DNA of 64,000 nucleotides from Cepaea nemoralis (taxonomy: Eukaryota; Mollusca; Gastropoda; Stylommatophora; Helicidae): assembly GCA_014155875.1 (NCBI GenBank), contig JACEFZ010014527.1, positions 82,501-146,500 on the forward strand, written 5' to 3'. The notes below the pieces were generated by a model. The model ran no database searches. It had not been told where the DNA came from and saw only the letters and a list, made by a program, of their open reading frames with translations. Position 1 is the first letter of the stretch. Each line of letters opens with the position of its first letter. Made by a program: the position numbers and the translations under genes. This document shows, piece after piece, positions 32,541 through 42,839 of the stretch.

Positions 32541-32799
32541 AAATATTCAGTAGTATATATTTTCTGGGATGTAAAAAGGCGCAGGTTAGATAATACAACA
32601 TATCACCTATCGAGTACTGATTGGTCTGTGCCAGTACGGGGCTAGCGCCCTGTGCCAAAGACGTCTTTAAGACGTAGAAAAGACGTTTCCTTTCAGTTAA
32701 CATAGTTACGTCTTGTTACTGTTATTATGTGATCGTATGGGCGGTAGAGCACTGGTCTACTCATGCCGAGTGTCTGTGAGCAGCTGTATGAGCCCGGTA

Positions 32800-32995
32800 A
32801 ATGGGGCGTGTGTGTGAGTGGATGGGTGTGTGTGTGTGTGTGTGTGGGTGGGTGGGTGTGTATGGCTATTGAATGAGTGTATTCATGTATGACTGTGACT
32901 GTGTTTGTATATTTGAGTTTTGAGTGTATTTGTGTGTTTATGTGTGTGTTTGTATGTGTGTGTTTGTATGTGTGTGTGTGAGTGGATAGGGAGAG
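32800..32995. repeat. TG-rich low complexity
   Basis: Irregular TGTGTG, GTGGGTGG and TGTTTGTATG sequence. Confidence 0.85.
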
Positions 32996-33039
32996 AAACT
33001 TTAAGACTTACGTCAGTCGACAAGGCACTAGATAATAAA

Positions 33040-33152
33040 GATGATTCGGATGGTGATGTTAATTTAACACGTGTACATCAATATAAATTAGATATACACT
33101 AAATTTACATCATTTGTGGATTACTTTTACATGATGTGTACATTAATTGTAG
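33040..33152. repeat. AT-rich minisatellite, left part
   Basis: Units with TTTACATCATTTGT and GTACATTAATTGTA. The same motif continues at 33830-34165 beyond two inserted repeats. Confidence 0.6.
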
Positions 33153-33605
33153 ATCACCTTGCCGCCTTGACAGGCGATTTTTTGTAAAATGGAGTTATGT
33201 CTCTCTATTCCACAAAGCCTGGACTGAATTTAGAGACTATTTATTGCCAATTCAGAATGATCCGTCTCTCGGCCTGTCTAGTTTACTCCAGAGGAAAAGT
33301 AACACCAATATCTATGGACAAGCTGCAGAAGCCGCCGGATCAGCAAAGCATTGCTCTAACTGTCCGCCTATCGAAGCTTCGATCCTAGACCAGTTACCAA
33401 CCAAAGCAAAGGGCCTGATTTGCCTGCTGTGACATTTAGTCTTTAGGTTGCATTTTCTTGTACTATGGTAAGGCTCGCATCTTCCCAGTTGCACTCCTTC
33501 ACCCGAAGCCGTTAGCACAATGTGGGGTGTCGGTTTTGGTGAACGTCGTCCAACATTCGGCGCTAACAGAAAGCAGGTAGTACCGTCTACTGTCATAAGG
33601 TAGCT
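33153..33605 (-). mobile_element. Unclassified repeat X
   Basis: The reverse complement of this 450-bp stretch matches 40165-40279 plus 41411-41765: GGTCTAGGATCGAAGCTTC, GCTTTGCTGATCCGGC and AAACTAGACAGGCCGAGAGA are shared. Broken short frames exist on both strands but no domain is recognised. One end has CGCCTGTCAAGGCGG, a small palindrome. Two copies and an insertion inside one show it is an interspersed repeat. Confidence 0.7.
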
Positions 33606-33654
33606 CAGTCATATCTGAAAAAGACCTGACTTGAATATAAAATCAAATGTTCAT

Positions 33655-33835
33655 TGATTTTATATCAGAGGATCTTGCCGATACTCAGTAATCCGAAGAA
33701 AGACCAGACACATAATCAGGCTACTCTAGTACCATTATTATTAAAACTCTCCTCTGGCTGTTGAAGATGAGGACGGAGCACTAATGGGAAATTACGGAGT
33801 GGGCTGATGTCGGTTCTTGACTCAACTTAACTCGT
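33655..33835 (+). pseudogene. I-like LINE 3' end fragment
   Basis: Matches 9577-9770: CCGAAGAAAGACCAGACA, ATAATCAGGCTACT, TCTGGCTGTTGAAGATGAGG and CGGTTCTTGACTCAACT. Frame broken. Confidence 0.8.
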
Positions 33836-34165
33836 TTTACATCATTCGTACAATAATTGTACGTCAGATGTATATTTATGTTACGTTATGTGGGCATTAC
33901 TTTTACACAGTGCGTGCATTAGTTTGCGAAGGGTTTACAGTAATATTAATTTGCAGAGGATCTACATTATTTTTCGTTGTGTGTTTTAATTTTACATCGT
34001 TTATTTCGGATTTTAACATCACATCATTAATTTTTGCCACGTGTACATTATTGTTGTATGTTGTGTATATTAATTATACGTTTTATTAACATTAATTGAG
34101 CATTGTTTGCTTGCTTTCTATTTGTCATGTCTACATTCTTTTTACATTAAGAATACTTTACTTTG
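33836..34165. repeat. AT-rich minisatellite, right part
   Basis: Irregular units with TTTTACATCAT, GTACATTATT and ATTAATTGTA, as at 33040-33152. A 90-codon hydrophobic frame here is a composition artefact. Confidence 0.55.
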
Positions 34166-34171
34166 CCGGTC

Positions 34172-34405
34172 TCTCTGGCCGAGGGGTTACACCACTTTCT
34201 CTGTAATCCCGTTTATCACTCAGAGTCTCGTAGCGGGCGAGAGCTGGAAGCGGTTCTACCCCCGCTGGTGACTTGCGGGATAACTGAGCCGGCCGCTCAG
34301 AAAGCAATGGCAAACTACTGAGCGTAATCTTGCCAAGAAATCAACAGACAGCTGAAAGATGCTGCTGTTGACAGCGATGTCATGTAAAGGATTTGCGAAT
34401 TTTTT
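34172..34405 (+). mobile_element. S1-family SINE (second head type)
   Basis: GCCGGTCTCTCTGGCCGAGG head, GTGACTTGCGGGATAACTGA, then the S1 body. It is close to the copies at 5172 and 59839. The end is followed by a T run and a near-duplicate of the left flank (ATACTTTACTTT and ATACATTACTTT). Confidence 0.88.
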
Positions 34406-34421
34406 TTTTTTTTTAAATACA

Positions 34422-34925
34422 TTACTTTAGCCGACGTTGTTGTGAAGGGATTACCAACGGAATTCTCTTTCTCGGCCTTGTGGGAGCACGTGTAGACCTC
34501 GGAGGAGCAAATGGATCACCATGGTCTGGCAAGAATGCGATAGCGTGGAGTGACGAGGGGATCTGGCCGATGCTAGACGCTTAGAGGAAAGGCGAGACGC
34601 ACATATAATCAGATTGCTACTGGTACTATTGGGGTTGGAACTCTTCGCTGGTTTCTGAGGATGGGGACGGAGCGCTTATGGGAATGCCCCGAACGCTGTG
34701 ATGTCGATTACTAAATAAATCAATCAATCAATCAATCAATTCTCTTTCTCAAGAGATTTGGAAGCATACCGCCTTGCCCTTATATTCATACAATGGTATA
34801 AGTGCCGGTCGTTCAGAAAGCTACAAACTACTGAACATAAACTTGTCAAGAAATCACAAACAGTTAAAAACAAGTACCAGGGTTGATTGCGACGTCCTGT
34901 TAAGAATATGCACCAAACGTCTCAG
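34422..34925 (+). mobile_element. S1-family SINE split by a LINE tail
   Basis: 34422-34473 is the SINE head and 34751-34925 the rest, with TGGTATAAGTGCCGGTCGTT and ACGTCCTGTTAAGAATATGC. The interruption is the LINE fragment at 34474-34737. Confidence 0.85.
34474..34737 (+). mobile_element. 5'-truncated I-like LINE with 13-bp target duplication
   Basis: Matches the RNase H tail and 3' end of the minus-strand copy at 3575 (GAGGAGCAAATGGATCACCA, GGCAAGAATGCGATAGCGTG, ATGGGGACGGAGCGCTTATG) and ends (AATC)n. It is flanked by AATTCTCTTTCTC at 34461-34473 and 34738-34750. The frame is broken. Confidence 0.95.
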
Positions 34926-35224
34926 CATTACGGCTACATTATGTGTGTTGCTATCTGTCAAAATGTGCACATTGATTTGCTATTGTTGCTGCTTTGCTTT
35001 ACTGAGTGCAGGCAATAACCAAATCATGATGTACCAAGGGACACACGAAATGTTGGGGCACTTTCATCTGTCGTGACCAGACACTTGTCATTGTCTAGTA
35101 ATTCATCAACATTATGTGCCTTACTGAGAGGAATAATCAGGATCTGATTACAATCCAATTTGTTTCACCACATATGTGAAGTTTCAATTCCAGTCTTGCA
35201 CACCCCGCTAATTTATGAATCTAG
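34926..35224. other. No gene seen
   Basis: Mixed sequence; a 100-codon frame overlapping the SINE end is not supported by any domain. Confidence 0.4.
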
Positions 35225-35565
35225 GGAAGGTATGGAGAATACCATGGATAGACAGAAAACCAATGAACAAGTCCTTCAAGAAATAAATGAAGAACGTAAA
35301 CTGATTAGAGACTTTAGGCGTAGACAGTCAAAAAATTTTGTGTTATCAGAAGAAATTAATTGGAGAACTTGGTGAAAACTGGCAAGATCGAAGGGAAGAG
35401 ACCAAGGGGAAGACCGAGAAGTAAATACCTGGATGGCTTGGCCATATGGCATGGCCGAGACAGAAACACTTAGCTGATCCACGACTCTGGTGATCGAGTG
35501 AGATGGCAAAACATGACTGCCCATGCCTATCGGCATGGCACATGATGGATGGATGGATGGCGAGT
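35225..35565 (+). pseudogene. RTE-like LINE 3' end
   Basis: GAATACCATGGATAGACAGA, CTGATTAGAGAC, AACTTGGTGAAAACTGGCAA and GATCCACGACTCTGGTGATC match the 14697-15356 family. (ATGG)n tail at 35546-35560. Confidence 0.88.
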
Positions 35566-35589
35566 TCTCTGAAATGATTGATTTTTGTT

Positions 35590-35830
35590 GCGTATCTCTC
35601 ACGGAAGGTTGCAGTCAACACCAGCACTTTTCGGTTGCTGTCGATGTACTAGGCAAGTGTTACGTTCAGTAGTTTGCCATTGCTTTCTGAACGACCGGCT
35701 CCTATACCAGCACGTTATATCACAACGTGACACTGTCTGCTGCACAAATCGGTCGCAGCTGAGCTTCGAACGCCTGGTATACGGCTCACGAACCACGTTT
35801 GCAAGCCTTTAACCACGGAGCCGGCTGAAA
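35590..35830 (-). mobile_element. S1-family SINE, minus strand
   Basis: TTTGCCATTGCTTTCTGAAC and GACCGGCTC are the inverse of the body. The head end at the right contains GAGCTTCGAACGCC. The head differs from the 1029 copy. Confidence 0.8.
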
Positions 35831-36109
35831 TAGATTTATTTATTTGGTTGTTTCGAGATTTGAGGTTTGAAGATTCAGCAAAATCCACCACTAGCAACGC
35901 TGACTGCATTACGGTATGAACCTTGGGAATTGCCCACGTCGGATTGGAGGCACTAGACTCGAAATAGTCACCTTGGAGATTGTACATTGGAACCTGGTGG
36001 GAAGACAAGGCTGCACATCAACCTGTCATAGAGGTAAGACCGTGTCGGAGATCAGATGAACTGAGCGCCAAAGCATCGGGCTTAATCGTTAACACTCAGA
36101 GTTGTCTAA

Positions 36110-36400
36110 AGGATACACAACCTACCGTAACCAACCAACATACCAAGCAATCGGTCAACTAACCTACCAACCAACCCACCAAGCAACCAGTCAACCAAAC
36201 AACTAAGCAATCAATTATAACTATCCTACAAACTACCTAGCAACCATTCAACCAATCCTACCAACTACCTAGCAACTATTCAACCAATCAATCAATCAAG
36301 CTACCAAACCAAGCAATCGGTCAACTAACCTACCAACCACCCTACCAGGCAACCAGTCAACCAAACAATAAAGCAATCAATCAATTATCCTACCAACCTA
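36110..36400. repeat. AACC/ATCA tetranucleotide-rich tract
   Basis: ACCAACCAAC, AATCAATC and CTACCAA repeats; blocks such as CAATCGGTCAACTAACCTAC recur at 36149 and 36313, about 164 bp apart. Confidence 0.85.
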
Positions 36401-36939
36401 GTTGCCAGGGAGCGGATGACGCTCGTGATTTGATGGTGCACTCCTGGTCTCGATAGAGGGTGCGTTGATTCTTTCTTCCACCCGTCTTGTGTTGACCTAT
36501 ACATTCAGGGCCGCCATTTTAGTTAGTTACCTTTAACTGCCACTCGTTGCTTCTGACCAAACAACAACGAGTGGAACACGACTCTTAACGATCAACTCAA
36601 GCAACTCCGGGTCCATTCTCAATGTCTATTAATCGCTACACCAAAATACACATCATTTATTCCACAACAGATTTACGAATATACACAACAATGCCTAAAC
36701 ATTGACTATTCTAAAAGAGCGGCGTAGTGTTAGCCATGCTCTATGAAACCAGAACCAGGTCCAACGCTGACCATGGTTCCAACTGCTGAAGATGACGCCT
36801 TGTCCTCTGACGACGCGTCCTGAACGCTTTTCACGTTCTCGTGACCACGCTCATGGCAGGTCACTCCACACGGTCAACTCATGTAGAATGCGTTTGTTAC
36901 AAACTCATGCCATGTTCCAGGCCTGTATAAACTGGACCA
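36401..36939. other. No gene seen
   Basis: Mixed sequence between two AACC tracts. A plus frame at 36792-37073 starts here but runs into the repeat and has no domain. Confidence 0.4.
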
Positions 36940-37145
36940 TGGCACTACCGAGCAACCAATCAACCAACCATCCAATCAACCAAGCTATCAAACCAAGCAA
37001 TTGGTCAACTAATCTACCAATAAATCTACCAAAGTACTCAGTCAACCAACATACCAATCAAGAAATCATTTAATTAATCTACCAACTAACCTATCTACCG
37101 AGAAATAATCAACCAACTATCTAATCAACCAAGCTACCAACAAAG
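36940..37145. repeat. AACC/ATCA tetranucleotide-rich tract
   Basis: Imperfect CAACCAAC and CAATCAACC units leading into the left arm of the inverted repeat at 37146. Confidence 0.85.
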
Positions 37146-37267
37146 CAATGGGTCAACTAACCAACCAACCAACCAATCTACCAAGCCACCTGTCAGCCAG
37201 CAAACCAACCCACCTACCAATGAACCACTCGCCCACCCACGCAACCAACCAGTCATGTCTTTAGGGG

Positions 37268-37430
37268 AGGTTAACGTGACCGAATGGATAAGAGCCCACG
37301 CTCCTAAACTTTCGGTGTGCTGATGCTGAGGTAGCAGGTTTACCCCTACACCGGTCAGTTGGACTAAAATGTTGACTTCTCGACCTTGACTTGGGGACGT
37401 AAACTACAAGTACCTCAGAAGTCGGAGTGG
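37268..37430 (+). mobile_element. tRNA-derived SINE, family S3
   Basis: The head GTGACCGAATGGATAAGAGC (tRNA-Ser-like A region) is followed by GTAGCAGGTTTACCCC near the B box, ACTAAAATGTTGACTTCTC and CTTGGGGACGTAAACTAC. Best-preserved S3 copy in the window. Confidence 0.75.
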
Positions 37431-37561
37431 GTTCGCCTGATGGCCAGAGACAGATAGGGAAATCTGATCCACATACAAAAATCAATCCAGTGAACTCCCC
37501 AGTAGTGGCAACTACTACAAGTAGTATCACGTGTATGGACTACGCTTGTGTTCAAAGCTAG

Positions 37562-37573
37562 TGAACACACGCA

Positions 37574-37614
<41 letters not shown>

Positions 37615-37620
37615 ACACAA
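37562..37620. repeat. (CA)n microsatellite
   Basis: CGCG/CACA run of about 55 bp. Confidence 0.95.
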
Positions 37621-37924
37621 TCTGTTAGGTATTAGACTTTGTAGGACCACTAATACACGGGAGATAACCATATTTTTGTTCAGTAAATACTGGTCTTTTC
37701 AACCTCTTGGATTGTTGGCCTTTGCTCAGGGTCCACACAACACAACAACCTAGGATTTAAGGACGATTACCTCAAAGTGTATGGAATCTTAGTGGTCAGT
37801 TAGTTGGTGCCAACCCTGGTCCATATTACAATATCCAGGGTGATTTAATATATGGGTTTGGCACTGCACGCCCGAGGCAAGAGACAGAAGGCTGTGGATA
37901 GACATGATCACCAACGCCAAATCG
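37621..37924. other. No gene seen
   Basis: Mixed sequence without recognised repeat or domain. Confidence 0.4.
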
Positions 37925-38005
37925 CCCGTAGCTGTGTTTCCAATGTGGTATGCAGGATTACGAATTGCGTTCTTTATACCCTTCGCCACAGCGAAGTTAC
38001 AACAA
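37925..38005 (-). mobile_element. S1-family SINE, head only
   Basis: AGCTGTGTTTCCAATGTGG, ATTACGAATTGCG and CCCTTCGCCACAGCGA are the inverse of the S1 head. The body is missing. Confidence 0.6.
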
Positions 38006-38369
38006 TAAAACAGACTGGATGACGTGACAAACACAAGAGGCCGCGCAAATACTCGTCTCATAGTACACTGCGTGACATGGCATCAATATCATCTGACTTC
38101 CACGCTTAATTAACATAACAGTACAACGCTTACCTATATACAAGATGCTACTTAACATAACCTCTTATTATGCCAGGTCAATGTATTTGGCAGAGAGTCA
38201 ACTAAGACTTGTTGGATCTTGACTTTCTATAACATAGTCTTGTCACGAGAGCATTTGTCAAGCTAGCAGTAAAATATCGTCAGCAAAAATATGTTGATGG
38301 ACACAATCTTGGAACATTCTAGTCAACTTCAAGAAATAATTTTTTTTAGATTTCCTTTCAAAGACGTTG
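38006..38369. other. No gene seen
   Basis: AT-rich sequence. A minus frame at 38258-38521 overlaps the following SINE and is not a gene. Confidence 0.4.
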
Positions 38370-38612
38370 TTACCATATCTTGTGGCAAAGGGTTTACGGA
38401 TGCAGTTCGTAATCTCGCATAACGCGTTCGAAACACAGCTGCAGGCGTATTGGTAGTAGGCCGTCTTGCATTGGTTTTCATACAATGGTAAGCGTGCCGG
38501 TCGTTCAGAGAGAAATGGCAAACTACTTAACGTAAACTTGCCAAGAAATTACAAGCAGCCAAATAATGCTGGAGTTGACTGCGACGAATATAAAGGATGT
38601 GCAACTAATTAT
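38370..38612 (+). mobile_element. S1-family SINE
   Basis: Head with GCGTTCGAAACACAGCTGC, body with GTCGTTCAGAGAGAAATGG, end GGATGTGCAACTAAT. Complete, moderately diverged. Confidence 0.85.
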
Positions 38613-38951
38613 TCTTAACTGGGCGTTGCAAACACACCCAGCATTTATTGGCTGTTTGAGATGTACTAGCCGGGGCTGTGGCTTAAGGCGTAGTGACACG
38701 CGCAGTTTCATATTTATCAGACATACCGAGTCGGGGGTTCCTATTTAGCTGCCGGGCGATTTGGAAACAAACCGATTTGACTACTACATGTATCAGGTGA
38801 TCCATCAGGTCACGTTAACCTCCCCTAAAGACATGACTGGTTGGTTGTGTGGGTGGGCGAGTGGTTCATTGGTTGATTGGTAGGTGGGTTGGTTTGCTGG
38901 CTGATTGGTGGCTTGGTAGATTGGTTGGTTGGTTGGTTAGTTGACCCATTG

Positions 38952-39065
38952 TCGGTTTGGAAAGCAATAGCAAACAACTGAATTAAATTGCATAGAAAAT
39001 AAATCACAAAGTCAATCACTGCTGGGGTTGACTGTAAAGTCATGAAAATGACATGCAAGTAACTA
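38952..39065 (+). mobile_element. S1-family SINE, 3' part
   Basis: Starts inside the body (GGAAAGCAATAGCAAACAAC) and runs to ACATGCAAGTAACTA. It abuts the right arm of the inverted repeat. Confidence 0.7.
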
Positions 39066-39104
39066 AGTTTGTGATTTATTAGGCAATTAAAAAAAATTGT
39101 ATAA

Positions 39105-39256
39105 CATTCTTCTTCTTCTTCTTCTTCTTCTTCTTCTTCTTCTTCTTCTTCTTCTTCTTCTTCTTCTTCTTCTTCTTCTTCTGCTGCTTCTTCTTCTTCT
39201 TCTTCTGCTTCTTCTTCTGTTTCTTCTTCTTCTTCTTCTTCTTCTTCTTCTTCTTC
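39105..39256. repeat. (TTC)n microsatellite
   Basis: TTC array with TGC interruptions; seen from the minus strand it is the (GAA)n tail of the LINE fragment at 39257-39466. Confidence 0.97.
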
Positions 39257-39466
39257 GTACGCCTTTAGAGTCAGTATTAATATATCCAAAGAAAGCAGCA
39301 GACGACTTCGTCCTGTCGACATCTCCACACACGTCGCCCTCTAATGGAGCTGGTGTAGGCCAAGACAGCTGTCTATGTTCTACATATACTGGACAAACCT
39401 GGAACAATTTTATAGCTGTCATTTTACCAGCTCCACAGTTACATTCATCAGTATCCTCCATCATTA
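39257..39466 (-). pseudogene. C-terminal Zn-motif end of another non-LTR RT
   Basis: The minus strand reads MMEDTDECNCGAGKMTAI, KLFQVCPVYVEHRQLSWP and TKSSAAFFGYINTDSKGV. The spacing CxC...CPxY...R...WP followed by an aliphatic FGYIN end is the common C-terminus of a class of LINE reverse transcriptases, distinct from both the I-like and RTE-like families here. Only this end remains and it is followed by (GAA)n. Family assignment is an inference from the pattern. Confidence 0.6.
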
Positions 39467-40164
39467 TTTTATCCTTAGAATACCCCTTAAAATAGGTATA
39501 TCAAATAGAAAATTCCATTCAACATCTGGTTTTGCAAACTTAAGACACCCTACAAATTCTGTATCTTAAGACATCCTTGAAAATCTGTCTTTAAACACCA
39601 GTCTGTATTTCTTTCTTAAAGTACCCGATTAAATCTGTCACCATTCTATTTCTTAAAGTACCCTAATCAGTCTGAATGAAATAATTGGTGTAAATTGGTG
39701 TTATTTATGAAGCAATTGACATGAACCGGTTTACAGACACAAACCTGCAACTAGGAAAACGCCACTTACATGGATGACACAATTGTTTACGCTGACGCCA
39801 GATACAACGACCGCTAAAATACTGTGGTTTCCGTCAAGGGTTGACAGTCCTACGGCGGATAGACATCGCAGCTAGTGGTAAAATGTTAACATGTGTCAAC
39901 ACCCCCCCCCCCCCTTCCAGTGGGTTAGTACTTCTGCTTACCAGGAAAGTAACGGGACATTTGTCTTCTGGTCAGTATGACGTTGGAACCAATCCAGCTT
40001 CATACTGGTAATATTTCCAGAATTGTTTGGGAACTGTCTAAGAAGAAAAGGCGGCAAACACGAGACCTGATAACCCAGCACCGTATGATATTCATCTAGA
40101 ATATGTGAACAACTACTGCTTCAAACCACAACGTCAATATGTCGTCGCTGGACTAACTTGTAAC
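39467..40164. other. No gene; weak minisatellite and C run
   Basis: 39480-39690 holds diverged units with CTTAAAGTACCC and AAATCTGT. A run of 13-14 C lies near 39901-39914. The rest shows no feature. Confidence 0.45.
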
Positions 40165-40279
40165 CTTATACATAAAGATCACAGTTTGGTTGGGCGGCGC
40201 TCACCAAGCCCGACAACATACATTCTGCCAACTGCCAAGGCTGGAGGAGAGCGATTGGGAGGGTACAAGCCTTATCCTA

Positions 40280-41399
40280 GTAGTAGGCCTCTTTCAATTC
40301 TGAAGGACTATAGAGTTGTGTCGCTGGTGAGGTACCTGACAGCACTGCTGGTGACTGTATAGTCCAATGCGAAAGTGACAATCCCTGTCAGTTTCTGCAT
40401 CTGTAAGACGAGGCAGGTCCTGCAGTAAGTGGTTACATTTTATGCCTGTGCCGCCTATCCCCAGTTTGTTGGATCAGATTTCACTCAAAGAGCACCAGTC
40501 CGTTTCGTACATCTCTTCTCCAGGAACATCTGTCTGTTGCAATTCTTTCCCACGTGTCTGGATCTATTCCAAGGGTTTTCATATCTTGTTTACACACATC
40601 CCTATATCGCATTTGGGGTCTTCCGATTGGCCTCTTCCCTGTGGCTAGTTCTCCGTATAGGAGATCTTTGGGAATACGTTCATCCTCCATTCGAGATACA
40701 TGGCCCAGCCACGGGAGGCGTATCTGCTTGAGGAGGTAATATCCGCTCTTTCAAGCATGTGTTTGTTTGTTATGTGGTATTTCCACGATATGTCCAGGAT
40801 ACGTCTCAGACATCTCATATGGAAGGAATTCAACTTTCTTTCTGTCGTGAGTACAAGGTCCAGGATTCAGACCCATAGAGTAGTGTGCTAACAACACAAG
40901 CTTTATATACTTGAACATGTGTACTCTCTGTTAGTCTATTATTCTCCCAAACTCTTTTAGTTAGCCTGGAAAGTGTTGTGGCTGCCTTTCCAATGCGTCT
41001 GTCGATTTCTAATGAAAGATTATCTGATATTGTCGACTCCAAATACGCAAACTCGTGGACAACCTTCAGTTAGCAATTAGATATTTTGATTGATGGAGGC
41101 GCGCCAGCATCTTGTTCAATCATCTGTGATTTACTTAGGCTGATGGTGAGCCCAAAATCTTTGCAAGCAGCTGCATCACGATCTATGAGCCATTGTAGAT
41201 CTTCTGCTGCATGAGCAGTCAGTGCTGCATCATCTGCAAAAAGTAGTTCTCTTATGCATCTTAATCTTATTTTGGTCTTTGCCTTGAATCTTGATGGGTT
41301 AAAAGGTTTGCCATCAGATCTTGTATGGATGTATATGCCTTCAGTGGCAGACCCAAATGCCTGCCTTAAGAGAACGGCGAATATGATACCAAAACGTGT
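40280..41399 (-). mobile_element. 5'-truncated RTE-like LINE with 11-bp target duplication
   Basis: Flanked by GCCTTATCCTA at 40269-40279 and 41400-41410. The minus strand encodes the end of an RT, RCIRELLFADDAALTAHAAE (motif C, FADD), DFGLTISLSKSQMIE, VVSTLLYGSESWTLYS, FHMRCLRRILDISWK and RPIGRPQMRYRDVCKQDMK, through at least two frame breaks (near 40830 and 40690). It stops at a CTACTAC 3' end. Third RTE-like family in the window. Confidence 0.95.
40440..41330 (-). pseudogene. RTE-like RT motif C to C-terminus
   Basis: Coding remnant of the insertion. It keeps FADD, the catalytic Asp pair of the RT, and the whole C-terminal region ending RCSWRRDVRNGLVLFE. Frames used in turn run about 41300-41070, 41042-40830, 40833-40645 and 40690-40481. 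It has neither endonuclease nor the N-terminal RT motifs. Confidence 0.9.
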
Positions 41400-41789
41400 G
41401 CCTTATCCTAATGCGATGAAATGCAATCTAAAGTCTAAATGTCATGGAAGAGCAGATCAGGCCCTAAGCCTTTGTCAGAAACTGGTCTAGGATCGAAGCT
41501 TCTATAGGTGGACAGTTTGACCATTGCTTTGCTGATCCGGCAGCTTCTGTAGCTTGTCTTGTTCCAGACGTACTGAAGTTATTTTTCCTCTGGAATAAAC
41601 TAGACAGGCCGAGAGAGGCATCATGCTGCAAAGGCATCACACGGTCTCTACAATTCAGCCCAGGCTGTGTGATATGGAGAAGTATAACTCCATCCCTGGT
41701 CCCACACCATAGATTGTAGTTATGCCTTTTTTTTAAACCAACACTACCGTCTGTCAAGACAGCACGGCACCAGTTGTTTGCTAGACTGG

Positions 41790-42112
41790 TAGGCTGAATG
41801 TAAGGTTGGTTGATTGGCAGGTTACCTGTTTGGTTTGCTGGTTGCTTTGTTGGTGCCTTGGTTGATTAGATGGCTAGTTGGTTGATTGGTTGGTTGCCTG
41901 CTTACTTTGTAGGTTGCTTTGTTGGCGCCTTGGTTGATTAGATGGCTAGTTGGTTGATTGGTTGGTTGCCTGCTTACTTTGTTGGTTGCTTTGTTGGCGC
42001 CTTGGTTGATTAGATGGCTAGTTGGTTGATTGGTTGGTTGCCTGCTTACTTTGTTGGTTGCTTTGTTGGCGCCTTGGTTGATTAGCTGGCTAGTTGGTTG
42101 ATTGTCAAATCC
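41790..42112. repeat. 72-bp tandem repeat of GGTT type
   Basis: Three to four units of 72 bp containing GATTAGATGGCTAGTTGG and TTGGCGCCTTGG, 97-100 percent alike, preceded by a shorter diverged unit. The repeat is recent because units are almost identical. Confidence 0.95.
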
Positions 42113-42689
42113 TCTGTAAGGCTGACTTCTAACTCTGATGTCCATTACATTAACGCTTAGTTGGTCAGAGTCCTGGAAACAAGATTGTATCTTTCGGTGT
42201 GAGAAAGATTTATCTCTCGGTGTGAGGTCGGTGTAAACTTTCCTTCAAATCTGATACCGAAGTATCATCTCCACGGGACAAGTACTGCAGAACTAATCTT
42301 CCCCTCTCTAAACTCAGAAACAGCGGGATGTGCCAGCCCGGTACTGTAACTTCCCATCCGAGGAGAGGCATATACGATGCAACCAGGTCATGGTTCAGTA
42401 CAGCGAGTGGTTCGGCATTAGGTCAAAGTTTAATCATGTTTTCTCCAGGGGTTTGAGGATTTCATTGTCGGCAGATAGAAACCCAATGTCCAAAAGAAAA
42501 GTCTAACAATAAATATGATACAATACGGTTCTAGTAAGACCTATGTATATTTTGTTTTTGTGCGCACTCGCTTTGACCTCAAGCGTCGTCCATACACGGT
42601 ACTTTTAGTAGTACTGGGCTGAATTTTGCGTGTGTAATAGCTTCCCATATTACCAGTGTCACTCACCATAAGACGAATCCACTTCTACT
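42113..42689. other. No gene seen
   Basis: Mixed sequence. A short duplicated TATCTTTCGGTGTGAG / TATCTCTCGGTGTGAG pair lies at 42190-42225. Confidence 0.4.
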
Positions 42690-42812
42690 TCTGAGGTACA
42701 TATAATTTACGTCCCCAAATCGACGAGGAGAAGTCAACATTTTGTCCAACTTTCCGGTGTGGGCGTTGAACCCCCTACCTCAGCATCAGCACACCGGGTG
42801 TTTTAAAAACAT
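42690..42812 (-). mobile_element. S3-family SINE, partial
   Basis: ATTTACGTCCCCAAATCGAC, GAGAAGTCAACATTTTGTCC and CCTCAGCATCAGCACACCGG match the inverse of 37268-37430. The head is cut off by the RNase H fragment. Confidence 0.7.
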
Positions 42813-42839
42813 GCACTCTTGTCAATTCAATGTGTATTT

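Larger units (their letters stand above)
37146..38951. repeat. Inverted repeat pair (136/144 bp arms, 1.5-kb spacer)
   Basis: 37146-37281 and 38808-38951 are inverse copies. The left ends TTTAGGGGAGGTTAACGTGACC; the right begins GGTCACGTTAACC. They differ by an 8-bp CAATCAAC indel and a few substitutions. Both arms pair an AACC/GGTT tract with the start of an S3 head. The enclosed DNA holds an S3 SINE, a CA run and two S1 pieces. Confidence 0.9.
40165..41765 (+). mobile_element. Repeat X split by an RTE-like insertion
   Basis: 40165-40279 and 41411-41765 together match the reverse complement of 33153-33605. The RTE-like insert lies between, with GCCTTATCCTA duplicated at the junctions. A CCCTGGTCCCACACC segment near 41693-41715 is absent from the other copy. 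Confidence 0.85.

Noticed and set aside
38825..39328. Glu-rich and Arg-rich minus-strand frames
   Set aside because: Produced by the (TTC)n array joined to GGTT repeat and SINE sequence.
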